From: Streptomyces sp. WMMB 322
GTDB lineage: Bacteria; Actinomycetota; Actinomycetes; Streptomycetales; Streptomycetaceae
DNA: 64,000 bases
Assembly (NCBI RefSeq): GCF_900090145.1
Contig: NZ_FMHI01000003.1
Span: 372,638-436,637 of the forward strand
Direction of reading: 5' to 3'
The notes under the pieces were generated by a model. The model worked only from the letters and a program-made list of their open reading frames with translations, ran no database searches and was not told where the DNA came from. Shown one piece after another: positions 1 through 10,312 of the stretch. Made by a program: the position numbers and the translations under genes. How positions within the stretch are numbered: the stretch's first letter is position 1; each line of letters opens with the position of its first letter.

Positions 1-97
1 AGCCGTTCCAGTAGCGGATGTAGCCGGGGATGGACGGATCCGGATAGAAGCCGGGGGCAGGGCTTCCGCCGGCGGATCCTGAGAGGGGCGCGCTCAT
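1..97 (-). CDS. DUF2510-type membrane protein, N-terminal part only (runs off the window)
   Basis: Only the first 32 codons are in the window; the gene reads leftwards from an ATG at 97. The visible start is a short Gly/Ser/Pro linker followed by GFYPDPSIPGYIRYWNG, which matches the short Trp/Tyr-rich DUF2510 module (G-W/F-Y-P-D-P-x-x-x-x-x-R-Y-W-D/N-G) found at the N terminus of many actinobacterial membrane proteins, often before RDD or other transmembrane domains. It is divergent from ssgG. What follows the DUF2510 module cannot be seen, so the full function is unknown. Confidence 0.7.
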   Translation of the reverse strand, partial: MSAPLSGSAGGSPAPGFYPDPSIPGYIRYWNG

Positions 98-362
98 AGT
101 GTCCAGGTCCCGTATCTGTTTCGACTGTTGTGTCGTCTTGTGACGTACGCACTCCGCGGTTGACCCGCGCGGCGCAACCGAGAAGCGTAGTGTCCACATC
201 TACCAGACAGGGCCGACAACTTGCCCGCCCGTGCTGGACGCACCTGCCCACTCTGAGGAGAGAATGGCGCGAACACGCGTAACCGGCCACGGCCTGGGCC
301 CTCTTCAGTGCACGCCAAGACAGGCTGCGCGACTGATCACAGGATCACGAAAGGGCGGTCCG

Positions 363-839
363 ATGAACCTCGTCGTCGAATGTGAACTCGAGATCAGGCT
401 GGTGCTCTCGCCCGAGCACAGCCTTCCCGTACAGGCGCGTCTGACCTACCTCGCGGAGGACCCCTACGCCGCGCACATCGCCTTCCACGTGGGCGCGGGT
501 GCGCCCGTCACCTGGACGTTCGCGAGGGAACTGCTCGTCGAGGGCGTCTTCCGCCCGTGCGGAGAGGGGGATGTCCGGGTGTGGCCCGCGAAGGTTCAGG
601 GGCGTGACGTGATCTGTGTGGCGCTCTCCTCCCCCGACGGCGACGCCCTGCTGGAGACACCGTCCGGTGCCGTGTCCGACTGGCTGGAGCGCACGCTGCG
701 GGCCGTGCCGGCGGGCAGCGAGAGCGAAGTGCTGGGCGTGGACGCCGGGTTGGCCGAACTGTTGCGGGCGGGGCACGCCGACGGGGTGTGCCTGACCGAT
801 CAGTCACCGTCCGACGAGGCAGGCGACGCCGAGATGTGA
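363..839 (+). CDS. ssgG: SsgA-like sporulation/cell-division protein, probably SsgG
   Basis: 158 residues. SsgA-like proteins (SALPs) are small actinomycete proteins that control septum-site choice and cell-wall remodelling during sporulation; SsgG is linked to correct septum placement in S. coelicolor. Typical SALP signatures are present: an N-terminal LVVECELEIRLV, the DPYAAHIAFHVGAG segment, FARELLVEGVFRPCGEGDVRVWP and IVCVALSSPDG-like core (here VICVALSSPDG). The start at 363 is chosen because the SALP fold begins there and a purine-rich GAAAGGGCGG lies just upstream; an in-frame ATG at 231 would add 44 residues that do not look like the family. The ssgG assignment rests on its position beside the FAD oxidase and hpd, as I recall from S. 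coelicolor; the family call is firm, the paralogue call less so. Confidence 0.88.
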   Translation: MNLVVECELEIRLVLSPEHSLPVQARLTYLAEDPYAAHIAFHVGAGAPVTWTFARELLVEGVFRPCGEGDVRVWPAKVQGRDVICVALSSPDGDALLETPSGAVSDWLERTLRAVPAGSESEVLGVDAGLAELLRAGHADGVCLTDQSPSDEAGDAEM

Positions 840-989
840 GGGTGAATTTCCCTCAGACTTTCACTCGATCCGACGAATGTGCGTCGAGCCTGAACATCCC
901 ACGCACGGTGGGGAGTTCGACGGATCGCATCGTCGACCGACAGGTCCGCCGCCCGGGAGCGCCGGCTGCACGCCGCCGGTCCGGAAGGA

Positions 990-1011
990 GCACGGCCGGT
1001 CCGGGCCGTGC
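990..1011. terminator. Hairpin between convergent ssgG and FAD oxidase genes
   Basis: GCACGGCC (990-997) pairs perfectly with GGCCGTGC (1004-1011) across a 6-base loop. It lies in the 234-base gap between two convergent genes, where a bidirectional terminator would be expected. There is no U-tract, which is common in Streptomyces, so the call is by position and structure only. Confidence 0.45.
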
Positions 1012-1073
1012 GCCCGCTGCCCGTCCGTCCCCGTCCCGTACGCCTGTTGCCTTGCGTTGCGTGTCCGGGCGTC

Positions 1074-2441
1074 TCAGAAGAGCTTGCCGGGATTGAGCAG
1101 GCCCAGCGGGTCGAGGACCTTCTTGATGCCGCGCTGCATCTCCAGCCCCACCGGGCCGAGTTCGCGCGCCAGCCACTCCTTCTTGAGGACGCCCACGCCG
1201 TGTTCGCCGGTGATGGTGCCGCCCAGTTCGAGGCCGAGCGCCATGATGGCGTCGAACGCCTCGTGCGCGCGGCGCGTCTCGTCCTCGTCGTCCGGGTCGA
1301 AGCAGACGGTCGGGTGGGTGTTGCCGTCCCCCGCGTGCGCGCAGACGCCGATCGTCAGCCCGTACTTCTCGCTGATGGCGGCGGTGCCGTCCAGCATGTC
1401 GGCCAGCTTCGTCCGCGGCACGCAGACGTCGTCGATCAGGCTCGTGCCCGGGAGTGCCTCCAGCGCCCAGTGCACGCTGCGCCGCGCCTCGAGAAGCAGC
1501 TCCGACTCGGCGGGAGTCTCCGCCGGTACGACCTGGCTCGCGCCGGCAGCCTCGCACAGCTCGCCCACCGCTGCGAGGTCGGCGGCCGGGTCGTCCGTGT
1601 CGAACGCGGCGAACAGCAGTGCCTCGGTGGACTCCGGAAGTCCCATGTCCCTCAGGGCGTTGACGGCCCGCAGCGTCGTGCGGTCCATCAGTTCCATCAG
1701 CGAGGGGACGTGGCCGCACTCCATGATCCGGCCGACGGCGTCGCCCGCCGCGGCGGCGGAGGGGAACTCGGCGGCCAGCGCCAGCTGTCGGGGCGGCCGC
1801 GGCTTGAGTGCCAGCACGGCACGCACGACGACGCCGAGGCTGCCCTCGGAGCCGACGAACAGCCGCGTCATGTCGTAGCCGGCGACGCCCTTCGCCGTGC
1901 GGCGCCCCGTCGACATCAGCCGTCCGTCGGCCAGTACGACGTCGAGGCCGAGCACGTACTCCGCCGTCACCCCGTATTTCACGCAGCACAGACCGCCGGC
2001 TGCCGTGCCGATGTTGCCGCCGATCGTGCACTGCTCCCAGCTGCTGGGGTCCGGCGGGTAGTGCAGGCCGTGCTCGTTGACGGCTCGGGAGAGGGCCGCG
2101 TTGACGACGCCGGGCTCCACGACCGCGATGCGGTCGACCGGGTTGATCTCCAGGATGCGGTCCATGCGTATCAGGGACAGCACGATGCAGCCGTCGGAGG
2201 CGTTGGCCGCGCCCGACAGGCCGGTCCGGGCGCCCTGCGGCACGACGGGGACGCGCAGGGCGGTCGCCGTGCGCATCACGTGCTGCACCTCTTCGACGGT
2301 GCGGGGCAGCACCACGGCGGCCGGTGTGCCCGCGTCGCAGAAGTCGGCCATGTCACGGGAGTAGGAAGCGGTGACGTCGGGGTCGGTGACCACGGCGTCT
2401 TCGGGCAGGCCGTCCCTCAGCCGCTGGATCAACTCGCTCAT
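1074..2441 (-). CDS. FAD-linked oxidase, glycolate/D-lactate dehydrogenase (GlcD) type
   Basis: 455 residues, the usual length for GlcD-like flavoproteins that oxidise 2-hydroxy acids such as glycolate or D-lactate. The N-terminal half is a PCMH-type FAD-binding domain (VVLPRTVEEVQHVMR, then VPQGARTGLSGAAN, the glycine-rich FAD pyrophosphate loop, then GGNIGTAAGGLCCVKYG). The C-terminal FAD-oxidase cap contains VCAHAGDGNTHPTV, the conserved His-Gly-Asp-Gly-Asn-x-His substrate/flavin motif, and ends GEHGVGVLKKEWL...LNPGKLF as usual. The start at 2441 (MSELIQRL) gives a standard N terminus; upstream in-frame sequence is the shadow of hpd. It lies downstream of hpd on the same strand, 221 bases away. 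The actual substrate cannot be told from sequence. Confidence 0.88.
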   Translation of the reverse strand: MSELIQRLRDGLPEDAVVTDPDVTASYSRDMADFCDAGTPAAVVLPRTVEEVQHVMRTATALRVPVVPQGARTGLSGAANASDGCIVLSLIRMDRILEINPVDRIAVVEPGVVNAALSRAVNEHGLHYPPDPSSWEQCTIGGNIGTAAGGLCCVKYGVTAEYVLGLDVVLADGRLMSTGRRTAKGVAGYDMTRLFVGSEGSLGVVVRAVLALKPRPPRQLALAAEFPSAAAAGDAVGRIMECGHVPSLMELMDRTTLRAVNALRDMGLPESTEALLFAAFDTDDPAADLAAVGELCEAAGASQVVPAETPAESELLLEARRSVHWALEALPGTSLIDDVCVPRTKLADMLDGTAAISEKYGLTIGVCAHAGDGNTHPTVCFDPDDEDETRRAHEAFDAIMALGLELGGTITGEHGVGVLKKEWLARELGPVGLEMQRGIKKVLDPLGLLNPGKLF

Positions 2442-2662
2442 CGACTCAGCGTCGCACCTGCCCGCACCGTCGGGAAGGCCGGGCTTCCGGAACCGGCACG
2501 GCGGCCGTCGCGTGTGCGGCCGGCCGCCGCGGACGCGCGCGACGCCGGGACGCGGCGGGCGCCCGTCCGGTCCACGTCCCGGTGCGTATCCGAGTCCAAG
2601 TCCCGGTGCCCGTCCCGGCGCGCGTCCCGGCAACCGGGGCCGCACCGGGACGCAGGCGCGGG

Positions 2663-3910
<1,248 letters not shown>

Positions 3911-3939
3911 TCAGAAGTCCGGCCACTGAGAGGAAGCCC

Positions 3940-4425
3940 GTGGGTATCGACCGGCTCGATGGACGACTGCTCGAACTCCTCGCGGACGAGCCCAGGATCG
4001 GCGTGCTGGAGGCGTCCCGGCGGCTCGGCGTCGCCCGCGGCACCGTGCAGGCACGGCTCGAACGCCTCCAGGCCAGCGGAGTGATCCGCGGCTTCGGCCC
4101 CGACGTGGACCCGGCGGCGATCGGCTACCCCGTCACCGCTTTCGCCACCCTGGAGATCAAACAGGGCCAGGGCGCCGACGTGCGCGCCCACTTGGACTCC
4201 GTACCGGAAGTGCTGGAGCTGCATACGACGACGGGTCACGGGGATATGCTCTGCCGCCTCGTCGCACGGTCCAACGCGGACCTGCAGCGGGTGATCGACC
4301 GCGTGGTGGGCTTCGAGGGCATCGTGCGGGCCTCGACGGCCATCGTCATGGAGAACCCGGTGCCGCTGCGCATCGTCCCGCTGGTCCGTCAGGCGGCAGG
4401 CGGAGACGGGGAGCCGGTGACGTGA
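3940..4425 (+). CDS. AsnC/Lrp-family transcriptional regulator
   Basis: 161 residues from a GTG at 3940. N-terminal winged helix-turn-helix (IDRLDGRLLELLADEPRIGVLE, then ASRRLGVARGTVQARLERLQASGVI) followed by a RAM/ligand-binding domain (EIKQGQGADVRAHLDSVPEVLELHTTTGHGDMLCRLVARS). The GTG at 3940 was preferred because GAGAGGA sits about six bases upstream and the family normally begins a few residues before the IDxLDxRL helix; in-frame ATG 3907 and TTG 3865 are alternatives but the latter lies inside the inverted repeat. Divergence from hpd suggests it senses an aromatic amino acid or its keto acid and controls tyrosine catabolism; this is inference from context. Confidence 0.88.
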   Translation: MGIDRLDGRLLELLADEPRIGVLEASRRLGVARGTVQARLERLQASGVIRGFGPDVDPAAIGYPVTAFATLEIKQGQGADVRAHLDSVPEVLELHTTTGHGDMLCRLVARSNADLQRVIDRVVGFEGIVRASTAIVMENPVPLRIVPLVRQAAGGDGEPVT

Positions 4426-4554
4426 GGAACCCGTGACCGGTGCGTCATTCCGGCTTCGCCGGGCAGAAGAGGTCGCGGCACAACAGGGCGAGCCCGCGCG
4501 TGAGCGGCGGGCAGGAACGGACGGAGCGGCTTTGAAGAGGCGAGGGACGCCGGG

Positions 4555-5202
4555 ATGAGCTTCTGGGAGTATCTCGGCAACCGGCACATCCAGTTGCTCG
4601 CGGACTCGTTCCAGCACGCGAGCGCCGTGTTCCAGTGCATCGTGGTCGCGACCCTCCTGGGGGTCGCGATCGGTGTGCTGACCTACCGCAGCGAATGGGC
4701 CGGCGACGTGGCCACCACCACCGGGTCCACGATCCTGACGGTGCCGTCGCTGGCGCTGATCGGTCTGCTGATCCCCCTCGTCGGGCTCGGGGTGGCGCCC
4801 ACCGTCACCGCGCTGACGCTGTACGGGCTGCTGCCCATCGTCCGCAACACGATCGTCGGGCTCCGCGGGGTCGACCCCGCGCTGGTCGACGCGGCACGCG
4901 GCATCGGAATGTCACGCACGAGGCAGCTGCTGAGGGTCGAACTGCCGCTCGCCTGGCCGCCGATCCTCACCGGCATCCGCGTCTCCACGCAGATGCTCAT
5001 GGGCATCGCTGCGATCGCCGCCTTCGCCTCCGGCCCCGGGCTGGGCAACACCATCTTCCGCGGCGTGGCCTCTCTCGGCAGCGCCAACGCCCTCAACCAA
5101 GTGCTCGCCGGGACTCTCGGCATCGTCGTGCTCTCACTGCTCTTCGACGGCGCGTACGTCGTCGTCGGGCGACTGACCACCCCGAGGGGGATACGTGCCT
5201 GA
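4555..5202 (+). CDS. Glycine betaine/choline-type ABC transporter permease (OpuCB-like)
   Basis: 215 residues with about five to six membrane helices and the binding-protein-dependent permease EAA loop, here DAARGIGMSRTRQLLRVELPLAWPPI. This is the small permease type (OpuCB/OpuCD, YehW/YehY) of osmoprotectant importers. It is the first gene of a four-gene cluster; its stop overlaps the GTG of the ATPase by eight bases. A GGCGAGGGA stretch precedes the ATG. Role: one of two different permease subunits that pair with the second permease at 6523-7434. Confidence 0.9.
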   Translation: MSFWEYLGNRHIQLLADSFQHASAVFQCIVVATLLGVAIGVLTYRSEWAGDVATTTGSTILTVPSLALIGLLIPLVGLGVAPTVTALTLYGLLPIVRNTIVGLRGVDPALVDAARGIGMSRTRQLLRVELPLAWPPILTGIRVSTQMLMGIAAIAAFASGPGLGNTIFRGVASLGSANALNQVLAGTLGIVVLSLLFDGAYVVVGRLTTPRGIRA

Positions 5203-6526
5203 GACATCCGCAGCATCCGGCTCCGGGACCACACCGCGCACGGACGGAGGCAGCGGGGCGGACCCCCAGGCAGGCGTCGCCCCGCAGCCGGGCGCAGCCG
5301 CCGCCGCTTCCGCCGCCAGCGGCGCGACCATCCGACTCGAGGGCCTCACCAAGCGCTACCCCGGCTCGTCGGTGCCCGCCGTGGACGACGTCAGCCTGGA
5401 GATCAAGGCCGGTGAGACCGTCGTCCTGGTCGGCCCCTCCGGGTGCGGCAAGTCCACGCTGCTGAAGATGATCAACCGGCTGATCGAGCCCACCTCGGGC
5501 CGCATCCGTATCGACGACGAGGACGTCACCGGTATCGACGCGGTGAAGCTCCGCCGCAAGATCGGCTATGCGATCCAGTCGTCCGGTCTCTTCCCGCACA
5601 TGACGGTCGCGCAGAACATCGCCCAGGTGCCGAAGATGGCCGGCTGGCCCAAGGCGAAGATCAACGCGCGTGTCGAGGAGATGCTCGACCTCGTCGGGCT
5701 CGACCCCGCCGAGTTCCGCGGCCGCTACCCGCGCATGCTCTCCGGAGGGCAGCAGCAACGCGTCGGCGTCGCACGGGCGTTGGCCGCCGACCCGCCCGTG
5801 CTGCTGATGGACGAACCCTTCGGGGCCGTCGACCCCATAACCCGCGACCATCTGCAGGACGAACTCATCCGTCTCCAGCACGAGTTGCGCAAGACCATCG
5901 TCTTCGTCACCCACGACTTCGACGAGGCCATCAAGCTCGGCGACCGCATCGTCGTGCTGCGGGAACAGTCGCACATCGCCCAGTTCGACACCCCGGAAGC
6001 CATCCTCACCAACCCCGCCGACGACTTCGTCTCCGGTTTCGTCGGCGCCGGCGCGGCACTCAAGAGGCTCAACCTCACCCGCGTACGCGACGTGGAGATC
6101 GTCGACTTCCCCACCGCCACCGTCGAGGAACCCCTGGAGACGATCTCGGAGATGCTCGGCACCGGCACGACGAACGAGGTGCTGCTCCTCGACCCCAAGC
6201 AGCGCCCGTACAAGTGGCTGCGGCGCGGCGACCTCACCCACGCCAAGGGCTCGCTGGCCCGGGCGGGCACGCTCGTGAACGACACCGTCACCCGCGACGC
6301 GACGCTGCGCGACGCGCTGGAGGCGGTGCTCACCGACAGCGGCGGCCGCGTCGCGGTCACCGGCCGGCGCGGCGAGTACACGGGCGTCGTCGACCTCGAG
6401 ACGCTGATGAACTGCGTCCACGAACTCCTCGACGCAGACCGGCTGGAGGCCATCGAGCACCGCCACAGCCTGAGCGAGACGCAGGCCAGGCGCACGTACG
6501 CTGCGCAGGAAGGCCTCACGTCGTGA
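5195..6526 (+). CDS. Osmoprotectant ABC transporter ATP-binding protein with CBS domains (OpuCA-like)
   Basis: 443 residues. After an unstructured first 44 residues comes a complete ABC ATPase: Walker A GPSGCGKST (80-88), signature LSGGQQQR (182-189), Walker B VLLMDEP (202-208) and the switch histidine in FVTHDFDEA. The C-terminal part (after about residue 290) resembles the paired CBS domains of OpuCA/OpuAA ATPases, which sense ionic strength or cyclic dinucleotides in Bacillus, Lactococcus and Listeria; only the second CBS-like unit (VTRDATLRDALEAVLTD, then VVDLETLMN) is easy to recognise. It starts with GTG inside the preceding permease gene and its stop overlaps the next GTG, indicating tight translational coupling. 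Confidence 0.93.
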   Translation: MPETSAASGSGTTPRTDGGSGADPQAGVAPQPGAAAAASAASGATIRLEGLTKRYPGSSVPAVDDVSLEIKAGETVVLVGPSGCGKSTLLKMINRLIEPTSGRIRIDDEDVTGIDAVKLRRKIGYAIQSSGLFPHMTVAQNIAQVPKMAGWPKAKINARVEEMLDLVGLDPAEFRGRYPRMLSGGQQQRVGVARALAADPPVLLMDEPFGAVDPITRDHLQDELIRLQHELRKTIVFVTHDFDEAIKLGDRIVVLREQSHIAQFDTPEAILTNPADDFVSGFVGAGAALKRLNLTRVRDVEIVDFPTATVEEPLETISEMLGTGTTNEVLLLDPKQRPYKWLRRGDLTHAKGSLARAGTLVNDTVTRDATLRDALEAVLTDSGGRVAVTGRRGEYTGVVDLETLMNCVHELLDADRLEAIEHRHSLSETQARRTYAAQEGLTS

Positions 6527-7434
6527 GCGGAACGACCAACGGGACAACCGACGGCACGGCCGGCGCGGCGGCCACCGGAGCGGACCAGCAGCGCACGCCC
6601 GCACCGCAGGACCGGCCCGCGGACAAGGACCAACAGGCCGCGCACGGCGAGGAGCCGGCACCCGCGCCGGCCGCACACGGCGGGGAACGGCTCCGCGACA
6701 GGGTCACCTGGCAGAAGCTGACGATCCTGCCCGGCGTGCTCGCCCTCGTGCTGCTGGGCACCTGGCTGTGGTTCCGCGGCGCCGAACTCGACACGATCGC
6801 CCGCAACTCGCTCGCCGGCGGGAACGTCGCCCTCCGCCTGCGCCAGCACATCGAGATGACCGTCATCTCCACATTCTTCGTGCTGATCATCGCCATACCG
6901 CTGGGCATCGCCCTGACCCGTAAGAAGCTGCGCAGAGCCACACCCGTCGCCATGGCGGCCGCGAACCTGGGCCAGGCCGTCCCCTCCCTCGGGCTGCTGG
7001 TGCTGCTGGTGTTCTGGCTCAACATCGGCCAGACCACCGCCGTCGTCGGCATGGTCGTCTACGCCGTGCTGCCGGTGCTGGCCAACACCATCACCGGGCT
7101 GCGCAACATCGACCCCGCGCTGACGGAGGCCGCCAGAGGCATCGGGATGTCGCCGCTGGGAGTGCTGACGAAGGTCGAACTGCCCCTGGCCGTACCACTG
7201 ATCCTCGCCGGCGTACGCAACGCCCTCGTCCTCAACGTCGGCACGGCGACGCTCGCCACCTTCATCGGCGGCGGCGGACTGGGCGACCTGATCTCCTCCG
7301 GCATCACCAACCAGCGCATGCCGGTGCTGATGCTCGGTTCGGTACTCACCGTCGCACTGGCGCTGCTGGTCGACTGGCTCGCCTCACTCGTCGAACTGCT
7401 GCTGCGCCCGCGCGGCTTGGAGGGATCGTCCTGA
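6523..7434 (+). CDS. Second osmoprotectant ABC transporter permease (OpuCD-like)
   Basis: 303 residues, starting at a GTG that overlaps the ATPase stop (GTGA). The first 55 residues are a Gly/Thr/Pro/Gln-rich cytoplasmic tail, longer than in most relatives. Then come about six membrane helices and the EAA loop EAARGIGMSPLGVLTKVELPLAVPLI, followed by the FIGGGGLGDLI motif typical of betaine/choline permeases. Its ATG-overlapping stop (TGATG) couples it to the binding-protein gene downstream. Confidence 0.92.
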   Translation: MSGTTNGTTDGTAGAAATGADQQRTPAPQDRPADKDQQAAHGEEPAPAPAAHGGERLRDRVTWQKLTILPGVLALVLLGTWLWFRGAELDTIARNSLAGGNVALRLRQHIEMTVISTFFVLIIAIPLGIALTRKKLRRATPVAMAAANLGQAVPSLGLLVLLVFWLNIGQTTAVVGMVVYAVLPVLANTITGLRNIDPALTEAARGIGMSPLGVLTKVELPLAVPLILAGVRNALVLNVGTATLATFIGGGGLGDLISSGITNQRMPVLMLGSVLTVALALLVDWLASLVELLLRPRGLEGSS

Positions 7435-8432
7435 TGCGCACCCCGCGCGCCTCACGCGCCCCGCGCACGCTCGCCGCCGGCCTGACGGCGCTCGCCCTCA
7501 CCGGCACGCTCGGCGGCTGCGGCCTGGTCAGCGGCAGCCCGATGATCGACAGGGTCCGGCCCGGCACGGTGGGCGCCGGGCAGCCCCTCGAAGGGGCCCA
7601 ACTGACCGTCACCTCGAAGGAGTTCACCGAACAGATCATCCTCGGCAAGATCATGGGGCTGATCTTCCGGGCCGCCGGCGCCGACGTCGTCGACCGCACC
7701 GCCGTCCAGGGCTCCATCGGCGCACGCTCGGCCGTCGAGACGGGCACCGCCGACGGCATGTACGAGTACACCGGCACGTCCTGGATCACCTACCTCGGCC
7801 ACACCAAGCCGGTGCCGGACCCCGTCGAGCAGTGGAAGGCCGTACGCAAGGAGGACCGGGCCAACGGCGTCGAATGGCTGGAACCCTCCACCCTCGACAA
7901 CACCTACGCCCTCGTCGTCAGCGACAAGCTCCAGAAGCGGTACGGCACCAGGACGCTTTCGGACGTCGCCGAACTGTCCCGCAAGAACCCCAATGCGGCC
8001 AGCATCTGCGTCGAGAACGAGTTCGCCTCCCGGCAGGACGGGCTGAAGGGCATGGCGAAGAAGTACGGCATGCGCTTCCCCACCGGACAGGTGCACAAGA
8101 TGGCCGGCGGCGTCGTCTACACCCAGACCGCCCACGGCAAGCCGTGCGTCTTCGGCGCCATCGCCGCGACCGACGGCCGCATCCCCGCGCTGAAGCTGAA
8201 AATCCTCGAGGACGACAGGAAGTTCTTCCCGAACTACAACGTCGCGCCCGAGATGAACAGCGAGACGATGAAGAAGTACCCGGAGATCGCCGGGCTGCTC
8301 GCGCCCGTCACCAAGGCGCTGAACAACAAGACGGCACAGAAGCTGAACGCCAAGGTGGACGTGGACGGCCAGGACCCGCACGACGTCGCCAAGGACTGGC
8401 TCGTACGGAAGGGCTTCATCAAGGCGGGCTGA
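7434..8432 (+). CDS. Osmoprotectant-binding lipoprotein (OpuCC/OsmF-like)
   Basis: 332 residues. N-terminal Arg-rich signal and lipobox LGGC with the lipidated Cys at residue 29, so the mature protein is anchored on the outside of the membrane. The body is a type II substrate-binding fold of the OpuAC family (LTVTSKEFTEQIILGKI near the start, YEYTGTSWITYL, then VENEFASRQDGLKG). These proteins cage quaternary amines such as glycine betaine, choline or carnitine with aromatic residues. Last gene of the operon; it converges on the Lon-like protease gene 26 bases away. The exact ligand is not predictable by eye. Confidence 0.92.
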   Translation: MRTPRASRAPRTLAAGLTALALTGTLGGCGLVSGSPMIDRVRPGTVGAGQPLEGAQLTVTSKEFTEQIILGKIMGLIFRAAGADVVDRTAVQGSIGARSAVETGTADGMYEYTGTSWITYLGHTKPVPDPVEQWKAVRKEDRANGVEWLEPSTLDNTYALVVSDKLQKRYGTRTLSDVAELSRKNPNAASICVENEFASRQDGLKGMAKKYGMRFPTGQVHKMAGGVVYTQTAHGKPCVFGAIAATDGRIPALKLKILEDDRKFFPNYNVAPEMNSETMKKYPEIAGLLAPVTKALNNKTAQKLNAKVDVDGQDPHDVAKDWLVRKGFIKAG

Positions 8433-8457
8433 ACCGGACGGCGTCCGGGGCCGCACA

Positions 8458-9312
8458 TCAGCAACTCGGCACCCGGCCGCCGTCCCTGAGCGCGTCGAGC
8501 GCCTTCAAGGCGCCCGAGAGAGTCTCCACCGGCACCAGACGCAGACCCTTCGGCTGCTCCACCTTCGCATCGGCGCACTCGGCACGCGGCACGAGGAAGA
8601 CGCTCGCCCCGTCGCGCTTGGCCGCCCTCGTCTTCAGCGGCACCCCGCCGACAGGCCCCACCTTGCCGTCCGCCTTGATCGTGCCCGTGCCCGCCACGAC
8701 CCGGCCGCCGGTCAGGCCACCGCCCCGGCCGTCCCCGACGACCTTGTCGATGATGCCGAGCGAGAAGAACAACCCGGCACTCGGCCCGCCCACGTCCGCG
8801 AGGCGCAACGAAACCCGCACGTCCCGCGGCGACTTGCGCATCTGCCGCAGCGCGGCCTTCACCGCCGCGTTCTGCGACGAGCGCATCTCGTCCTGGTTGT
8901 GCTTCTCGACCTCCTTGAGGTTGTCACCCACCGGGTAGACCGCCTCGGCCGGCATCGCCGCCCTGTCCGTGCGGAACCAGTTCTCCACGACCTGCGGCAG
9001 CCGCACCGTCGCCCCGGGCGGCGTCGCGGCGATCGTCGTCATCAGCAGCTTGCCGTCGTCCGCTCCCGCTTCACCGCTCCCCGGGCCGGAAACCGTGATG
9101 ACCGGCTTGTCCTTGCTGTCGCCGAGCACGTTCGCGGTGATGCCGGGCTGCGCCAGCACGAACGGCAGCGGCGCGAACGCCGCCACCGCGAACAGCGCGA
9201 CAAGCGGCACGGCACATACGAGGAGGGTGCGCTGCCGCACCGACAGCCGGCGCGGGCGCAGACGCGCGCCGAGCCTGGAGAGCAGCGACGAAGACGGGGC
9301 GGGTGTGTTCAC
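8458..9312 (-). CDS. Membrane-anchored S16 (Lon/YlbL-like) serine protease lacking the PDZ domain
   Basis: 284 residues. One membrane helix (about 29-54) puts the rest outside the cell. Residues 57-160 match the extracytoplasmic linker of actinobacterial YlbL proteins (ITANVLGD, AVYPVGD, SSQNAAVKAAL), and 164-280 form a Lon proteolytic domain with catalytic Ser178 in VGGPSAGL and Lys227 in VGGVPLKTRAA. YlbL proteins normally carry a PDZ domain between these parts and are about 340-370 residues; here the linker runs straight into the protease domain. A Ser-Lys dyad implies an active secreted peptidase. The target is unknown; the missing PDZ may change substrate choice. Confidence 0.85.
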   Translation of the reverse strand: MNTPAPSSSLLSRLGARLRPRRLSVRQRTLLVCAVPLVALFAVAAFAPLPFVLAQPGITANVLGDSKDKPVITVSGPGSGEAGADDGKLLMTTIAATPPGATVRLPQVVENWFRTDRAAMPAEAVYPVGDNLKEVEKHNQDEMRSSQNAAVKAALRQMRKSPRDVRVSLRLADVGGPSAGLFFSLGIIDKVVGDGRGGGLTGGRVVAGTGTIKADGKVGPVGGVPLKTRAAKRDGASVFLVPRAECADAKVEQPKGLRLVPVETLSGALKALDALRDGGRVPSC

Positions 9313-9412
9313 CCCGGCAACCTAACAACCGCGCCGGGGCACGCCCCACGCACGTGCGCCGGCCGCCGCCCGGCGGGCGAACGGAACACGGTGCCGGCCA
9401 TGGGCCCGAGGG

Positions 9413-10069
9413 TCAGCGCAGCGCGTCGGCGACTTCCTGCGCCGCACGCACCACGCGCTCGCCCACCTGCGGCGGGACCGCGTCCGTCAGCATCACCACA
9501 CCCACGCTGCCCTCGATGCCCGTCACACCCCGCACCGGAGCGGCGGCACCTCCGGCGCCGGCCTCCAGCTCGCCGTGCGTGAGGACGAACCCGGGGCCCA
9601 GCTCGCTGTCGGGACCACGCCCCGCGAGGATCGCGCGCCCCGCGGCGCCCTTGTCGAGAGGGTGGCGGAAACCGGTGCGGTAGGCGACGTGGTAATCCGT
9701 CCAGCTCGGCTCCACGACCGCCACCGCGAGGGCCTCCGAACCGTCGACCAGTGTCAGGTGCGCAGTGGCGCCGATCTCCTCGGCCAGGGACCGCAGCGCG
9801 GGCAGCGCCGCCTCCCGTACGAGCGGGTGCACCTGCCGCCCCAGCCGCAGCACCCCCAGCCCGACGCGGGCACGTCCGCCCAGGTCACGGCGTACGAGGG
9901 CGTGCTGCTCCAGCGTGGCGAGCAGCCTGTAGACGACGGTGCGGTTGACGCCGAGCTTGTTGGACAGCTCCGTCACGGTCAGACCGTGATCGGTGTCGGC
10001 GAGCAGTTTGAGGACACGCAGTCCCCGGTCGAGCGTCTGAGAGGTCTCCGCAGTCACGGCGCTCCTCAT
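9413..10069 (-). CDS. IclR-family transcriptional regulator
   Basis: 218 residues from ATG 10069. N-terminal winged HTH (TLDRGLRVLKLLADTDHGLTVTE, then SNKLGVNRTVVYRLLATLEQ) followed by a GAF-like effector domain (LAEEIGATAHLTLVDGSEALAV, GFRHPLDKGAAGRAILAG). These regulators typically control uptake or breakdown of small organic acids or aromatic compounds. The reading frame is open further upstream to 10222 but that extension is low-complexity and not family-like. It sits alone between the protease and the CNNM genes, so no target is suggested by context. Confidence 0.88.
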   Translation of the reverse strand: MRSAVTAETSQTLDRGLRVLKLLADTDHGLTVTELSNKLGVNRTVVYRLLATLEQHALVRRDLGGRARVGLGVLRLGRQVHPLVREAALPALRSLAEEIGATAHLTLVDGSEALAVAVVEPSWTDYHVAYRTGFRHPLDKGAAGRAILAGRGPDSELGPGFVLTHGELEAGAGGAAAPVRGVTGIEGSVGVVMLTDAVPPQVGERVVRAAQEVADALR

Positions 10070-10312
10070 CGGGTCAGTGGGGGCGGCACCGGGTGGGGGC
10101 GTAGCGGTGGGGGGCTCAGCCGTGGCCGGGATCGCGCTGTGCGTTGAACCTAGCGACCCGCTCCGCTGACCGGAAGAGTGCGTCCAGAATCCGGTCACTT
10201 CTTCTTTGCGCTCGGGGTTCACTGTGAGGTGTGTGGCCGTTTCGCGGTGAGATGGGCCGTCGGTGCGTGCATGGTGCGTGATCCCTGCAGGGCGGGGGTT
10301 GCAGACGCCCGG

